Assembly: GCA_001797675.1 (NCBI GenBank)
Contig: MGQB01000023.1
Span: 186,001 to 250,000 of the forward strand
Length of the DNA: 64,000 nt
From: Deltaproteobacteria bacterium RBG_13_43_22
GTDB lineage: Bacteria > Desulfobacterota > RBG-13-43-22
Direction of reading: 5' to 3'
Under the pieces are notes generated by a model that worked only from the letters and a program-made list of their open reading frames with translations, was not told the DNA's origin and ran no database searches. Below, one piece after another: positions 12,607 to 20,685 of this stretch; the first letter of the stretch is position 1; each line of letters opens with the position of its first letter. Position numbers and translations under genes: made by a program.

Positions 12607-13725
12607 ATGATCACAAAAAAAGAAATCATCGAAAAAGCTTACGAGTGCGGGTTTGGGGATATCGGTTTTACCACGGCAGAACCTTTTGACGCTCAAAAAA
12701 CACTGTTGCAGGAAAGGCGGCCGTCTTATGAATGGGTAGCGAAATCCGGACTGGATCTGTGGGCAGGTACCGACCCCAGAAGCATCCTTCCCCTAGCCAA
12801 AACCATCATCGTTCTGATAGAGACCTATTTCAACCAGGCCTTTCCGGCCTCCATGGAACGATATTTCGGCCGATGTTACCAGGACGACGATCGGATCATC
12901 AAAAATAATCTGGCCAAACGGACGAAGGCTTTTCGTTCCTATCTCACCGACAATGGGATTATCACCAAGGTCCCACCGCATCTGCCTCACCGAATAGCTG
13001 CAGCCCGGGCCGGCCTGGGGACCTTCGGGAAAAATTGCCTGTTTTACTCCAACAAACTGGTCGCCAAAGGCTCCTGGGTCCTGCCCATTGCCCTGGTGGT
13101 GGACCAGGCGTTTGCCCCGGATGATCCCACCCTGGATATCGGCTGTCCGGACTGGTGCAAAAATACCTGCCTGACCGCCTGCCCCACCGGGGCCTTAAAG
13201 GGCCCCCGTCATATCGAGCCCCAAAAATGTATTTCTTATCTCACCTATTACGGACAGGGCCTTACTCCGCGGGAACTGCGGGAGCCCATGGGGTTATGGG
13301 TTTACGGGTGCGATCACTGCCAGAATGTCTGCCCCCGGAATAAACCCTGGTTGGCCAGGGAACTGCCCGTCAATCAAAAAGTGGCGGCCATGGCGGAGGA
13401 CTTCCGACTCGAAAAATTATTGTCTATGGATATCCACTATTTTAAGACCCGCATCTGGCCTCACATGTTTTATATGTCTGAAAATGAACTCTGGCGGTGG
13501 AAAATGAACGTGGCCCGGGTGATGGGAAATACGTTGGATGATCAATATATCGAGGTGTTAGCTAAGGTATTCGACACCGAGAATGATGAACGCGTCCTGG
13601 GCATGGCTGCCTGGGCCCTGGGCCGTATCGGCGGTCCGGATGCTGAAAAGGCATTAAAAGAAATCCGTTATAAAAGTGAGGGCCTGGTTCGGGAAGAAAT
13701 TTTGAGTGCTTTACAGAAAACCTAA
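12607..13725 (+). CDS. QueG-like 4Fe-4S epoxyqueuosine reductase family protein with HEAT repeat
   Basis: The protein resembles QueG, the cobalamin-dependent iron-sulfur enzyme that makes queuosine in tRNA. The N-terminal reductase domain (1-180) includes HLPHRIAAARAGLGTFGKNC. It is followed by two ferredoxin-like cysteine clusters, CKNTCLTACPTGAL (about 186-200) and CDHCQNVCP (about 237-246). A C-terminal HEAT-like segment (about 315-370, RVLGMAAWALGRIGGPDAEKAL) could bind tRNA, as in QueG. The family also includes many reductases of unknown substrate, so the queuosine assignment is not certain. Its stop codon lies inside the left arm of a palindromic repeat element. Confidence 0.75.
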   Translation: MITKKEIIEKAYECGFGDIGFTTAEPFDAQKTLLQERRPSYEWVAKSGLDLWAGTDPRSILPLAKTIIVLIETYFNQAFPASMERYFGRCYQDDDRIIKNNLAKRTKAFRSYLTDNGIITKVPPHLPHRIAAARAGLGTFGKNCLFYSNKLVAKGSWVLPIALVVDQAFAPDDPTLDIGCPDWCKNTCLTACPTGALKGPRHIEPQKCISYLTYYGQGLTPRELREPMGLWVYGCDHCQNVCPRNKPWLARELPVNQKVAAMAEDFRLEKLLSMDIHYFKTRIWPHMFYMSENELWRWKMNVARVMGNTLDDQYIEVLAKVFDTENDERVLGMAAWALGRIGGPDAEKALKEIRYKSEGLVREEILSALQKT

Positions 13726-13977
13726 ACGTTGCAAAAGCCGAGGATGCCGCAGATCCAAGGCGGCAAGGGTGAAGCTGTACTAAAGTACTGCGAACCCTTG
13801 TTAACAAAGGAGATGCGGTATCATACGGCTTTCCCGAAGGGTAATAAATGGGTTAATTTTTTACTAAATCAGGATTACACTTTTGGTGAATTCCTGAGTG
13901 ACCTCAAATTTTCAACAATACGTGCTTGGTTATTGACTAATATTCATCTCTGCCCTGTTTTTTATGCAACGTTTAGG
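13721..13977. repeat. MITE-like palindromic repeat element with terminal inverted repeats
   Basis: The ends are a perfect 13-bp inverted repeat: CCTAAACGTTGCA (13721-13733) and TGCAACGTTTAGG (13965-13977). The left arm contains the stop codon of the upstream gene. Inside are nested pairs: AAGCCG near 13736 with CGGCTT near 13829, ATGCCGCA with TGCGGTAT (one wobble), and a long palindrome at 13764-13800 with CAAGGGT/ACCCTTG and GTACT/AGTAC arms. About 130 bases of AT-rich sequence separate the inner palindrome from the right arm. A frame open across most of this element has no ribosome binding site and no protein-like composition, so it is not called. Confidence 0.7.
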
Positions 13978-13998
13978 AAAAGTTAAAAGGAGAACCTT

Positions 13999-14703
13999 AT
14001 GTCTAAAAAAAATGGGCCTTTTCCTTCCTGTGCATCCTGTGAAATCATCAGACCAAAAAAAATTTGCTTCTCCTCCGAGGGAGCTGGCTCTAAGGGCTGC
14101 CCTACCCTATTAAATAATAAAACATTGAATGAAGCCGTAAAGCAATATGAAAATCCGCAGACCAAGGAATTTGCCCGCCAGGCTTCCATACAGGAAGGCG
14201 AATGCTATGCCAACCGACACCAGCGGCCCTATGTCATGCAGCCCACCAAGACCCGCATCGTAGAAATCTGCGAATTCGCTCAAAAAATGGGGTACCAGCG
14301 GCTGGGTTTGGCCTTTTGTATCGGCCTAACCAAAGAGGCCAAAGCCGTCGAGCGAATATTCAAGGCCCATGGGTTCGAGGTGATTTCCGTGGTTTGCAAA
14401 GCCGGCCGAATCCCCAAAGAAAAAATAGGGATCAAGGATAAAGAAAAAATAGTTCAGGGCACGGAAGAAGCCATGTGCAATCCCATCTACCAGGCCAAAA
14501 TTTTGAATATGGCTAAAACGGAATTTAATGTCCTCCTGGGTCTTTGTGTCGGTCATGATTCCCTTTTTTTTAAATATGCGAAAGCCCCGATTACGGTCCT
14601 GGCGGTCAAAGACCGGGTGACCGGTCACAACCCCCTGGCCGCTGTTTATCTTTCCGAATCGTACTACCGGAAAATCGCCGTCCCATCGGTCTCAAAAGGA
14701 TAA
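13999..14703 (+). CDS. DUF1847 domain protein (cysteine-rich, metal-binding)
   Basis: The 234-residue protein matches the DUF1847 family of anaerobes. The N-terminus carries CASCEIIRPKKIC (about residues 11-23) and a further CP, a likely metal- or cluster-binding site. The core includes RIVEICEFAQKMGYQRLGLAFCIGLTKEA and FEVISVVCKAGRI...IGI, and ends with LGLCVGHDSLFFKYA and the conserved VKDRVTGHNPLAAVYLS. The biochemical function is not established. Conserved cysteines and a Rossmann-like alternation suggest a redox or metal role. A typical AAAAGGAGAA ribosome binding site precedes the ATG. It stands alone downstream of the palindromic repeat. Confidence 0.85.
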   Translation: MSKKNGPFPSCASCEIIRPKKICFSSEGAGSKGCPTLLNNKTLNEAVKQYENPQTKEFARQASIQEGECYANRHQRPYVMQPTKTRIVEICEFAQKMGYQRLGLAFCIGLTKEAKAVERIFKAHGFEVISVVCKAGRIPKEKIGIKDKEKIVQGTEEAMCNPIYQAKILNMAKTEFNVLLGLCVGHDSLFFKYAKAPITVLAVKDRVTGHNPLAAVYLSESYYRKIAVPSVSKG

Positions 14704-14916
14704 TATCTTAATCCGGGAGTGGGACTCAGATTTGATTACTTGAACAGCACCACCGGTTTTGTCAATTTCTTTTCTGTTGACAGTATTTTTTAATTCTGAA
14801 ATATTATATTAACCTTTTTGTGTGGTTGAAATTTCCCATGTATTCAGTGCAGTAAAATCATGACGCCGTTCGGCGACATGAACGATCTTGGTGCTTATGT
14901 CAGGAGGCCTGAAACC

Positions 14917-15816
14917 ATGAATGATTCGACCATCGTTGTGGCGGGAGCTACCGGTAATCTCGGCGGACGCATCGTGAGCGCTTTGCGCGAACGGGGAGCC
15001 AGCGTAAGAGCGCTTGTTCGCCACGGCACTGCGGGAGAAAAGCTTGAGCGACTGCAGGAGCTCGGGGTAACGATTTCCAATGTCGACTTGAGCAGTCCTT
15101 CCGAAGTGACACCGGCTTGCTCGGGTGCATCCTGCGTGGTGTCCGCACTGCAGGGATTGCAGGACGTGATCGTGGAAGCGCAAACGGTTCTGCTCCAGGC
15201 GGTGATCAAGGCTGACGTGCCACGTTTCATTCCGTCCGACTACTCGATCGATTTTACTAAGTTTCCACCCGGAGAGAATCGCAATCTCGATCTCCGCCGA
15301 GACTTCCACAAGCAACTTGATAAGACTTCGATTTCGGCAACCACGATCTTCAATGGTGCGTTTGCCGACATGCTGACTGGGCAGATGCCGCTCATTCTCT
15401 TCAAACTGAAGCGAGTCCTCTATTGGGGTAACGCAGATCAGCGCATGGACTTTACGACGATGGACGACACGGCCGCATTCACAGCGAGCGCGGCACTTGA
15501 TCCGACTACTCCTCGCTTTCTGCGAATCGCTGGCGATCAACTCAGCGCCCGGGAGCTAACGGCGGTTGCAAGTGAGGTGACAGGACAGAAGTTCCGCCTG
15601 TTCCGCGCCGGAAGTCTGGGAATGCTTGGCATACTTATCAAGGTCGCACGCACGGTCGCTCCCGGAGGGAAGGCACTCTATCCGCCATGGCAGGGTATGC
15701 AATATATGCGTAACATGTTGGACGGCCGGGCAAAGTTAGAGCCGCTCGACAACGATCGCTATCCCGGTATTCGGTGGACGACTGCACGGGATGTGCTCTC
15801 AGCGCGCAAACCTTAA
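14917..15816 (+). CDS. NmrA-like NAD(P)-binding reductase (atypical SDR)
   Basis: This is an atypical short-chain dehydrogenase/NmrA-family protein with the N-terminal dinucleotide-binding motif VVAGATGNLGGRI (about residues 6-18). RFIPSDYSIDF follows near residue 105, as in isoflavone reductase-like and NmrA-like proteins. An upstream in-frame ATG at 14860 exists, but AGGAGG at 14902-14907 places the start at 14917. The substrate is unknown. Codon use is unlike the neighbours, with many GCG, CGC, CTC and GAG codons and visibly higher GC. Together with its isolated position this suggests horizontal acquisition. Confidence 0.82.
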   Translation: MNDSTIVVAGATGNLGGRIVSALRERGASVRALVRHGTAGEKLERLQELGVTISNVDLSSPSEVTPACSGASCVVSALQGLQDVIVEAQTVLLQAVIKADVPRFIPSDYSIDFTKFPPGENRNLDLRRDFHKQLDKTSISATTIFNGAFADMLTGQMPLILFKLKRVLYWGNADQRMDFTTMDDTAAFTASAALDPTTPRFLRIAGDQLSARELTAVASEVTGQKFRLFRAGSLGMLGILIKVARTVAPGGKALYPPWQGMQYMRNMLDGRAKLEPLDNDRYPGIRWTTARDVLSARKP

Positions 15817-15841
15817 GCATCATCTTTGAAGGAAAAACCAC

Positions 15842-16048
15842 ATGGAAAAAAAATGCGAATCCTGTGGAGTAAATTATGTTGAGGATCAAGGTTGGGTAGA
15901 ATGCCCTGATTGCGGAAAGTTCTACTGCCTCCACTGCTCGGATAAAATGAAAAAGGAAAGTCGCGACATAGAAAAACTAAGAGAGGGCGATGCCTATACC
16001 CGCGTTCAGATCTTGTGCCCGAGTTGCTCTATTGAAATGCTCCGTTGA
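15842..16048 (+). CDS. Small zinc-ribbon protein
   Basis: This is a 68-residue protein with four CxxC-like knuckles: CESC (5-8), CPDC near 21, CLHC near 29 and CPSC near 59. They can make two zinc-ribbon or RING-like sites. There is no signal peptide. A GGA element precedes the ATG. It lies 25 bases after the NmrA-like gene but has the base composition of the resident genome. The function is unknown; such small proteins often act as protein- or nucleic-acid-binding adaptors. Confidence 0.7.
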   Translation: MEKKCESCGVNYVEDQGWVECPDCGKFYCLHCSDKMKKESRDIEKLREGDAYTRVQILCPSCSIEMLR

Positions 16049-16397
16049 TTTTTTCTGCAGAAATTGAAGCACACGACCCGGAGACGTCGGCGATCTCAGT
16101 TGGACCTTAGGAAGCCGGCCCTGGTGGGATTCCATCCCGGGAAAATATCTATTATCGAAATTTGCCGTCCAATCCCCCCTGTAGTGGTTTCCCGATTTTT
16201 AAAACAGGAGACGGATTTTTTTAACCGCAGAATGAGCAACCTCAGACAAATTTTCCGGCAGATAACCGTGTTCGAATATAAAAAATAGATTGGTTCGGCA
16301 TTTTTCGAGTTTAGAAAATCTGATACCAGCGGTGTTGGTATCAAGCTTTTTAAAAGCATCCCCGCCTTAATCGAGTTGCCGAAGACCGCCATTCAGG
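16049..16397. other. Convergent intergenic region, no gene
   Basis: About 350 bases lie between the zinc-ribbon gene and the convergent ferredoxin gene. Short open frames on both strands lack ribosome binding sites and recognisable protein features. The only clear structure is the hairpin at 16321-16343. Confidence 0.5.
16321..16350. terminator. Bidirectional terminator-like hairpin between convergent genes
   Basis: TGATACCA (16321-16328) and TGGTATCA (16336-16343) form an 8-bp stem with a 7-base loop. AGCTTTTT follows on the plus strand and GATTTTCT on the minus strand. The position between convergent genes fits a shared terminator. Confidence 0.6.
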
Positions 16398-16967
16398 CTA
16401 CAGGGCTGAGAATCTTTTCGGTTTAAAGATCACCGCCGGTTTGAATTGCTTGAAGGTTCTGAACCCCTCCGCTTCGCTGGCTTCACCATACTTTTTTTGC
16501 AGTTCATCGATGGGTCCGACATCCAGGGCAAACATTGGGCAGGCTTCCACACAGATGGGTTGTTTACCCTCTTCCAGGCGTTCAAGGCATAATTGGCATT
16601 TTTGCATTTTTGCATCCGGACTGGGGTCGAATTGGGGTGCCTTCCACGGGCAGGCCTTCAGGCATTTCTGAGGACATTCGTCTTTTCCCAGACACCGATC
16701 CGCATCCACTACGACGAGGCCGTCGATTGCTCTTTTGGTAATAGCTTGTCCGGGGCAGACCTGAATACACGGAGGTTGAAGACAATGGTAGCAGGGCGAG
16801 GCCAGATAAGCGGCAAAAAGATCGGGGAAGGTTCCCCGTTCAATGGACCGGACGCGCATGAAATTCACCGGGCCGGCGTCTAGGTCGTACCAATCCTTGC
16901 AGGCCACCACGCAGGTGAAACATCCGGTGCAGCGGGTCTGGTCGAAATAGATGCCCATCTGAGCCAT
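16398..16967 (-). CDS. DmsB/PsrB-type ferredoxin subunit of molybdopterin oxidoreductase
   Basis: This is the electron-transfer subunit carrying four [4Fe-4S] clusters for the adjacent catalytic subunit. Cysteine groups occur at CTGCFTCVVAC (about 13-23), CYHCLQPPCIQVCP (about 60-73), CLGKDECPQKCLKACP (about 92-107) and CQLC...CVEACP (about 122-142), the standard DmsB arrangement. There is no signal peptide. A GTG and an ATG lie next to each other. The ATG at 16967 overlaps the stop of the catalytic gene in TGATG and has AGGAGG 7 bases upstream, so it is preferred. No membrane anchor subunit follows, so the complex is probably cytoplasmic. Confidence 0.92.
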   Translation of the reverse strand: MAQMGIYFDQTRCTGCFTCVVACKDWYDLDAGPVNFMRVRSIERGTFPDLFAAYLASPCYHCLQPPCIQVCPGQAITKRAIDGLVVVDADRCLGKDECPQKCLKACPWKAPQFDPSPDAKMQKCQLCLERLEEGKQPICVEACPMFALDVGPIDELQKKYGEASEAEGFRTFKQFKPAVIFKPKRFSAL

Positions 16968-19240
16968 CACTTTTCCTCCTCTTTTCCGGGGGGAGATAGT
17001 TCCACTTGCACCAGCGCGCTGTTCATGGGAAAGGCCCCTCCAGGGGACGGTTCGTCACGAGTAAGGGTATTGGCACAGCCGCCAATGTCAACGCCCTCAT
17101 TGTCCGGGGTATACCAGGCACCCTGGCAGACATTGACCACACCCGGCATGATACGTTCGGTCACGTAAGCGGGGATCCGAATCCTGCCGCGATCATTAAA
17201 GACATCGATCCGGTCCCCTTTTTGGATGTTTCTGGGTTCCGCATCCGCAGGGTTGATCCAGACCCCCTGGACCTCCAGCTCCTTGAGCCAGGGCACCCGT
17301 TCCAGAGTAGAGTGGGTGCGGATCTTGGAATGGGTGGTAAGTAGCTGCAAGGGATATTTTTTCGCCAAAGGCACATCATAGTGCTCACTGTGGCCGAGGT
17401 ATTTGGGGATGGAAGGAATGCGCGGATGGTTCATTTCCCTCAGATGATCGCAGTCGATCTCAATCTTTCCGGACAGGGTCGGAAAGGGATTTTTCTGCGG
17501 GTCCGTGATCTGATCCTTGAAGGCCACGATGGGCTCGGGCAGATGAATCTTCAATACGCCCTCGCTTTTCATGGCATCGAAGTCTGTAATATCCCTGCGA
17601 CGAGAAGTAAACATTCGCAAAATCTCCCCATCAGGCAGATTAAAAAAACCCTGAGGTATTCCGAGGCGTGGGGCCAGTTCCCGGCAGATTTCCAGGTCGG
17701 ATTTGGATTCATACATCGAATCAACAGCTTTATTTAAATAAATATAATACGGCGAACCAAGCCAGGGTGGCGCAATATCCTCGCGTTCCATAAAGGTATT
17801 GACCGGCAGAAGCACATCGGCAAACCGGGCCGTTGGGGTCATGAACTGTTCGTGGACAACGATAAATTCGAGCGATTTCAGTGCCTGGGCGCCGCGATTG
17901 GCGTTGGGATATTGATTTAGGCAATTGCTGGCCACGATATAAGCCATCTTCAGGTCAGCCGGATATCCGCCCGCTTTGCCGCGCAGGATGGCATCCCAGA
18001 TTTGACTTTGATGAATCCGGGCGCTGGTGGCATTGGTCCCGCCGCTCAATTTATACAGGCTGTCGGGCCGAGGCTTAGCCCCGTCTTCAACCGGATTGGC
18101 GGAAGGAATGCCTTGGGACTTGTCCACCTGCAGGTTGGGATCTTTTTTCAAGAGATGGCCGGTTTCCCGGCTCGAATAGGCGCGCATGAAACCGGCGGCA
18201 TAGCCGCCCGGTAGGCCGATGTTTCCCGTCAGGGCGCAGAGCACGGCAGCGCTGCGCGAATACTGCTCTCCCAGGGCCATGCGTGCCGGTCCCCAACCGG
18301 CAATCAGGGCGGCCGGTTTTTGTCCGGCATAGGCCCGGGCCAGATCAATAATAACCTTCGCAGGAACTTTGGTAATCGTTTCAGCCCACTGGGGGGTCTT
18401 GGGCTCTTCATCCTCCTTTCCCAGGACGTAGTCCCTGTAATGATCGAAACCCTGAGTATATTTCTCGATGAAAGCCTGATCTACAAGACCTTCCGTAATA
18501 ATGACATAGGCCATGGCAATCAGCATGGCGGCATCCGTACCGGGTCGGATGGGAATCCATTGATCGGCGAAGGTGGCCACGGAATCGGTATAGCGCGGAT
18601 CAACGGCTACCAGACGTGCGCCTTTTTCCCTGGCCCTAGCCAGGGAAAGGCTGGTCTCGGGATCCCAGATGGTATTGGCCGGATTCCAACCCCATAGGAG
18701 GATTAACCGGCTGTTGAGCAGGTCGTCCCGGGAATGGCCGGTTCGGATGGTGCCATAGGTGGCCATGGAAGCAAACAGGGCCCCTTCATAGGAAGGAATG
18801 CCCCAGAACCGCGTAAATCCGCCGAATTGTTGCAGCAGCATACCCGGCACAACAGGGCCATGGAGCATCCCTTGGTTGCCGGCACCCGGCAAAAAAAGAA
18901 TGGCCGAATTCCCATAGGAGGCCCTGATTCTCTTCAGGTTTTCCGACACCTCGTCAAGGGCCTCGTCCCAGGTAATGCGTTCAAATTTTCCCTGCCCGCG
19001 TTCACCGATGCGGCGCATAGGATATTTCAAGCGGTCCGGAGAATAAAGACGCTGGCGGTAGGCCCGGCCGCGGAGACAGGCACGAATTTGGGGCTTCGGC
19101 CCGTTATCGGATTCGAGGCGGATTATTTTGCCCTCCTTGACATGGGCCCTGAGCACACATCGGCCACCGCAGTCGTGGCAACAGCCGGTGTTGACAATGG
19201 AAACCTCGCTACCGAGGTCTTTAGGTTGTAACTGGTTCAT
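16967..19240 (-). CDS. Molybdopterin-dependent oxidoreductase catalytic subunit (DMSO reductase family)
   Basis: This is a 757-residue catalytic subunit binding Mo/W-bis-MGD. The N-terminal CCHDCGGRC and the later RACLRGRAYR supply the ligands of an [4Fe-4S] cluster. The core (RYSPD-like YSPDRLKYPMRRIGERGQGKFERITWDEAL, then ILLWGWNPANT and IPIRPGTDAAM) is typical of the family. The C-terminal molydopterin-binding domain starts near 620 (LQLLTTHSKIRTHSTLERVPWLKEL). There is no Tat signal, so it acts in the cytoplasm. AAAGGA precedes the ATG. The substrate cannot be deduced; the relatives are thiosulfate/polysulfide-reductase-like and acetylene-hydratase-like enzymes. Confidence 0.92.
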   Translation of the reverse strand: MNQLQPKDLGSEVSIVNTGCCHDCGGRCVLRAHVKEGKIIRLESDNGPKPQIRACLRGRAYRQRLYSPDRLKYPMRRIGERGQGKFERITWDEALDEVSENLKRIRASYGNSAILFLPGAGNQGMLHGPVVPGMLLQQFGGFTRFWGIPSYEGALFASMATYGTIRTGHSRDDLLNSRLILLWGWNPANTIWDPETSLSLARAREKGARLVAVDPRYTDSVATFADQWIPIRPGTDAAMLIAMAYVIITEGLVDQAFIEKYTQGFDHYRDYVLGKEDEEPKTPQWAETITKVPAKVIIDLARAYAGQKPAALIAGWGPARMALGEQYSRSAAVLCALTGNIGLPGGYAAGFMRAYSSRETGHLLKKDPNLQVDKSQGIPSANPVEDGAKPRPDSLYKLSGGTNATSARIHQSQIWDAILRGKAGGYPADLKMAYIVASNCLNQYPNANRGAQALKSLEFIVVHEQFMTPTARFADVLLPVNTFMEREDIAPPWLGSPYYIYLNKAVDSMYESKSDLEICRELAPRLGIPQGFFNLPDGEILRMFTSRRRDITDFDAMKSEGVLKIHLPEPIVAFKDQITDPQKNPFPTLSGKIEIDCDHLREMNHPRIPSIPKYLGHSEHYDVPLAKKYPLQLLTTHSKIRTHSTLERVPWLKELEVQGVWINPADAEPRNIQKGDRIDVFNDRGRIRIPAYVTERIMPGVVNVCQGAWYTPDNEGVDIGGCANTLTRDEPSPGGAFPMNSALVQVELSPPGKEEEK

Positions 19241-19389
19241 TTTGTTCCTTTAAGATGTTTCGTTCAAACCATAATTCCGGAACGACATAGTAACCGCTCC
19301 TTTAACTTTCGTCAAAAGAAAAATCGGTGATTCCTTATTCTTTTTTGTAAAAAAACGACGGGCATTGTAGAGCAAATCCATTTAATTCA

Positions 19390-19418
19390 TTGACCCGGTT
19401 TTTTTCTTTTATTATATT
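19390..19418 (+). promoter_or_regulatory. Sigma70-like promoter for the MaoC-like gene
   Basis: TTGACC (19390-19395), a 17-base spacer and TATATT (19413-19418) face right. The transcript would start near 19425, leaving a leader of about 335 bases that contains the strong hairpin. Confidence 0.5.
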
Positions 19419-19460
19419 CTTATACACTTAATTTTTTAAATTTATCTCTAACTTCCTATT

Positions 19461-19492
19461 GAAGCTCCCTGCACCTTGGTGCAGGGAGCTTC
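19461..19492. repeat. Perfect 15-bp hairpin
   Basis: GAAGCTCCCTGCACC (19461-19475) and GGTGCAGGGAGCTTC (19478-19492) pair perfectly across a 2-base spacer. No T tract follows on either strand. It may be a repeat element or a leader RNA structure. Confidence 0.75.
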
Positions 19493-19760
19493 CAGGCAAG
19501 GAAAGGGTTTATTTGTTGTAGTTCGCTCGCTAACCCACGTAGCAAGCTGCGGGGAATGCGCTCGCTATTCCTGTTCAAGGGTCAAAGTGGGATTATGTTT
19601 TTGGAGTGGTCCAACCGTGAGCCAGAATCCTATTACCAGGCAAAAAACTTGAATCCGCCTCGGCGGACAGGCCTTCACCATTGTTCGAAACAGGCCTTGG
19701 TGCGGGAGAAAAATTTTAAATAACTTTCTCCAGACTTTTTCTCAAAATCAGGAGGACAGG

Positions 19761-20615
19761 ATGTCAAAATACATTCCCTGGGAAGAACTGAAAATCGGTA
19801 ACCAGTACGGACCACTGGAGTTGCCTTATATCGAACGATATTTCACCTGCGAAATGGATGAATTAGGCCCGATCCATACCAAAGAATCCCCCTGGGGAGG
19901 CCCGGTTTATCCGGCTATGTACATGGGGACTCTGCTCGGTTTGCGGATGATCGGTTCCCAATACGACTCCCATGCCACCGTACCTGCAAGACTTTCCCAG
20001 AAGAACATCAACCCGGCCAAGCTCGACAAGAAGTTGTTCCTAAGCGGTCTGTTGGTTGATAAATACATCAAACGCGGACTTGAGTATGCGGCCATTAAAA
20101 CCCTCTTGATCGACGAAGACGGACACGAGATCAGACAGACCACTGACCACTTCCTGCTAAGCCTCGAAAAAAGGTCGGATGTTCAGGAGGTGAAAGGTTT
20201 GTCTGATATCGCTCCCTTAGAAGATCTGAAACCCGGCCATGAAATACCTTCGTTCACCAGAACCGCCTACCAGCGGGCGCTGGATGAATTTCCCTTCCTG
20301 GACGATTCCAGTCATAAAGATGCTTACGCCCGGACCAAGGGATATCCAGCCGCCTTGCTCTCTGGTTATGTCCTGTGCGGATATCTCTCCAAGTATTTTG
20401 AAGATTTTTTCGGTCCCGCCTGGTTTACCGGCGGAGAGATCGAGCTGGCCTTCATAAAGGCCGTTCATCAGAAACAAACAATAACCATCCGGGCTTCAGT
20501 CTCAAAAAAAATCGAGAGTAAAGAGGGCACCAGTCTGATCCTTGCTTTCTGCATCCAGCAGGCGGATGGCCTTGTAAATGTAAAAGGGAAGGCAAGCGGG
20601 ATTATCAAGCACTAA
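19761..20615 (+). CDS. MaoC-like double-hotdog protein
   Basis: A 284-residue protein that looks like two hotdog halves, as in bacterial MaoC-like acyl-CoA hydratases/dehydratases. The N-terminal half has IPWEELKIGNQYGPLELPYIERYFTCEMDE, and the C-terminal half repeats the layout with LEDLKPGHEIPSFTRTAYQRALDE...GYPAALLSGYVLCGYLSKYF. The usual catalytic D-x(4)-H pair is not clear to me, so enzymatic activity is uncertain. AGGAGG lies 6 bases upstream of the ATG. The gene is followed by a P1 peptidase gene 70 bases downstream. A role in acyl-CoA metabolism is inferred. Confidence 0.65.
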   Translation: MSKYIPWEELKIGNQYGPLELPYIERYFTCEMDELGPIHTKESPWGGPVYPAMYMGTLLGLRMIGSQYDSHATVPARLSQKNINPAKLDKKLFLSGLLVDKYIKRGLEYAAIKTLLIDEDGHEIRQTTDHFLLSLEKRSDVQEVKGLSDIAPLEDLKPGHEIPSFTRTAYQRALDEFPFLDDSSHKDAYARTKGYPAALLSGYVLCGYLSKYFEDFFGPAWFTGGEIELAFIKAVHQKQTITIRASVSKKIESKEGTSLILAFCIQQADGLVNVKGKASGIIKH

Positions 20616-20685
20616 TTTTAAAGCGTTTTATCCACATCAGGTTAGAAGTCATTTTTTTTTAATATGGTTGAAAGGGGATCGCTTA

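Larger units (their letters stand above)
19241..19760. other. Long structured intergenic region / leader upstream of the MaoC-like gene
   Basis: No gene is visible in these 520 bases. They hold a promoter at 19390-19418 and a perfect 15-bp hairpin at 19461-19492. GC-rich repeat-like DNA follows (about 19515-19575, with GGAAT/ATTCC arms near 19553-19570), then a 6-bp hairpin TCCGCC-TC-GGCGGA (19654-19667) and an AT-rich stretch leading to the AGGAGG of the MaoC-like gene. Confidence 0.55.

Noticed and set aside
13729-13986. 85-codon frame within the palindromic repeat
   Set aside because: The sequence is explained by nested inverted repeats, and it has no ribosome binding site or domain.
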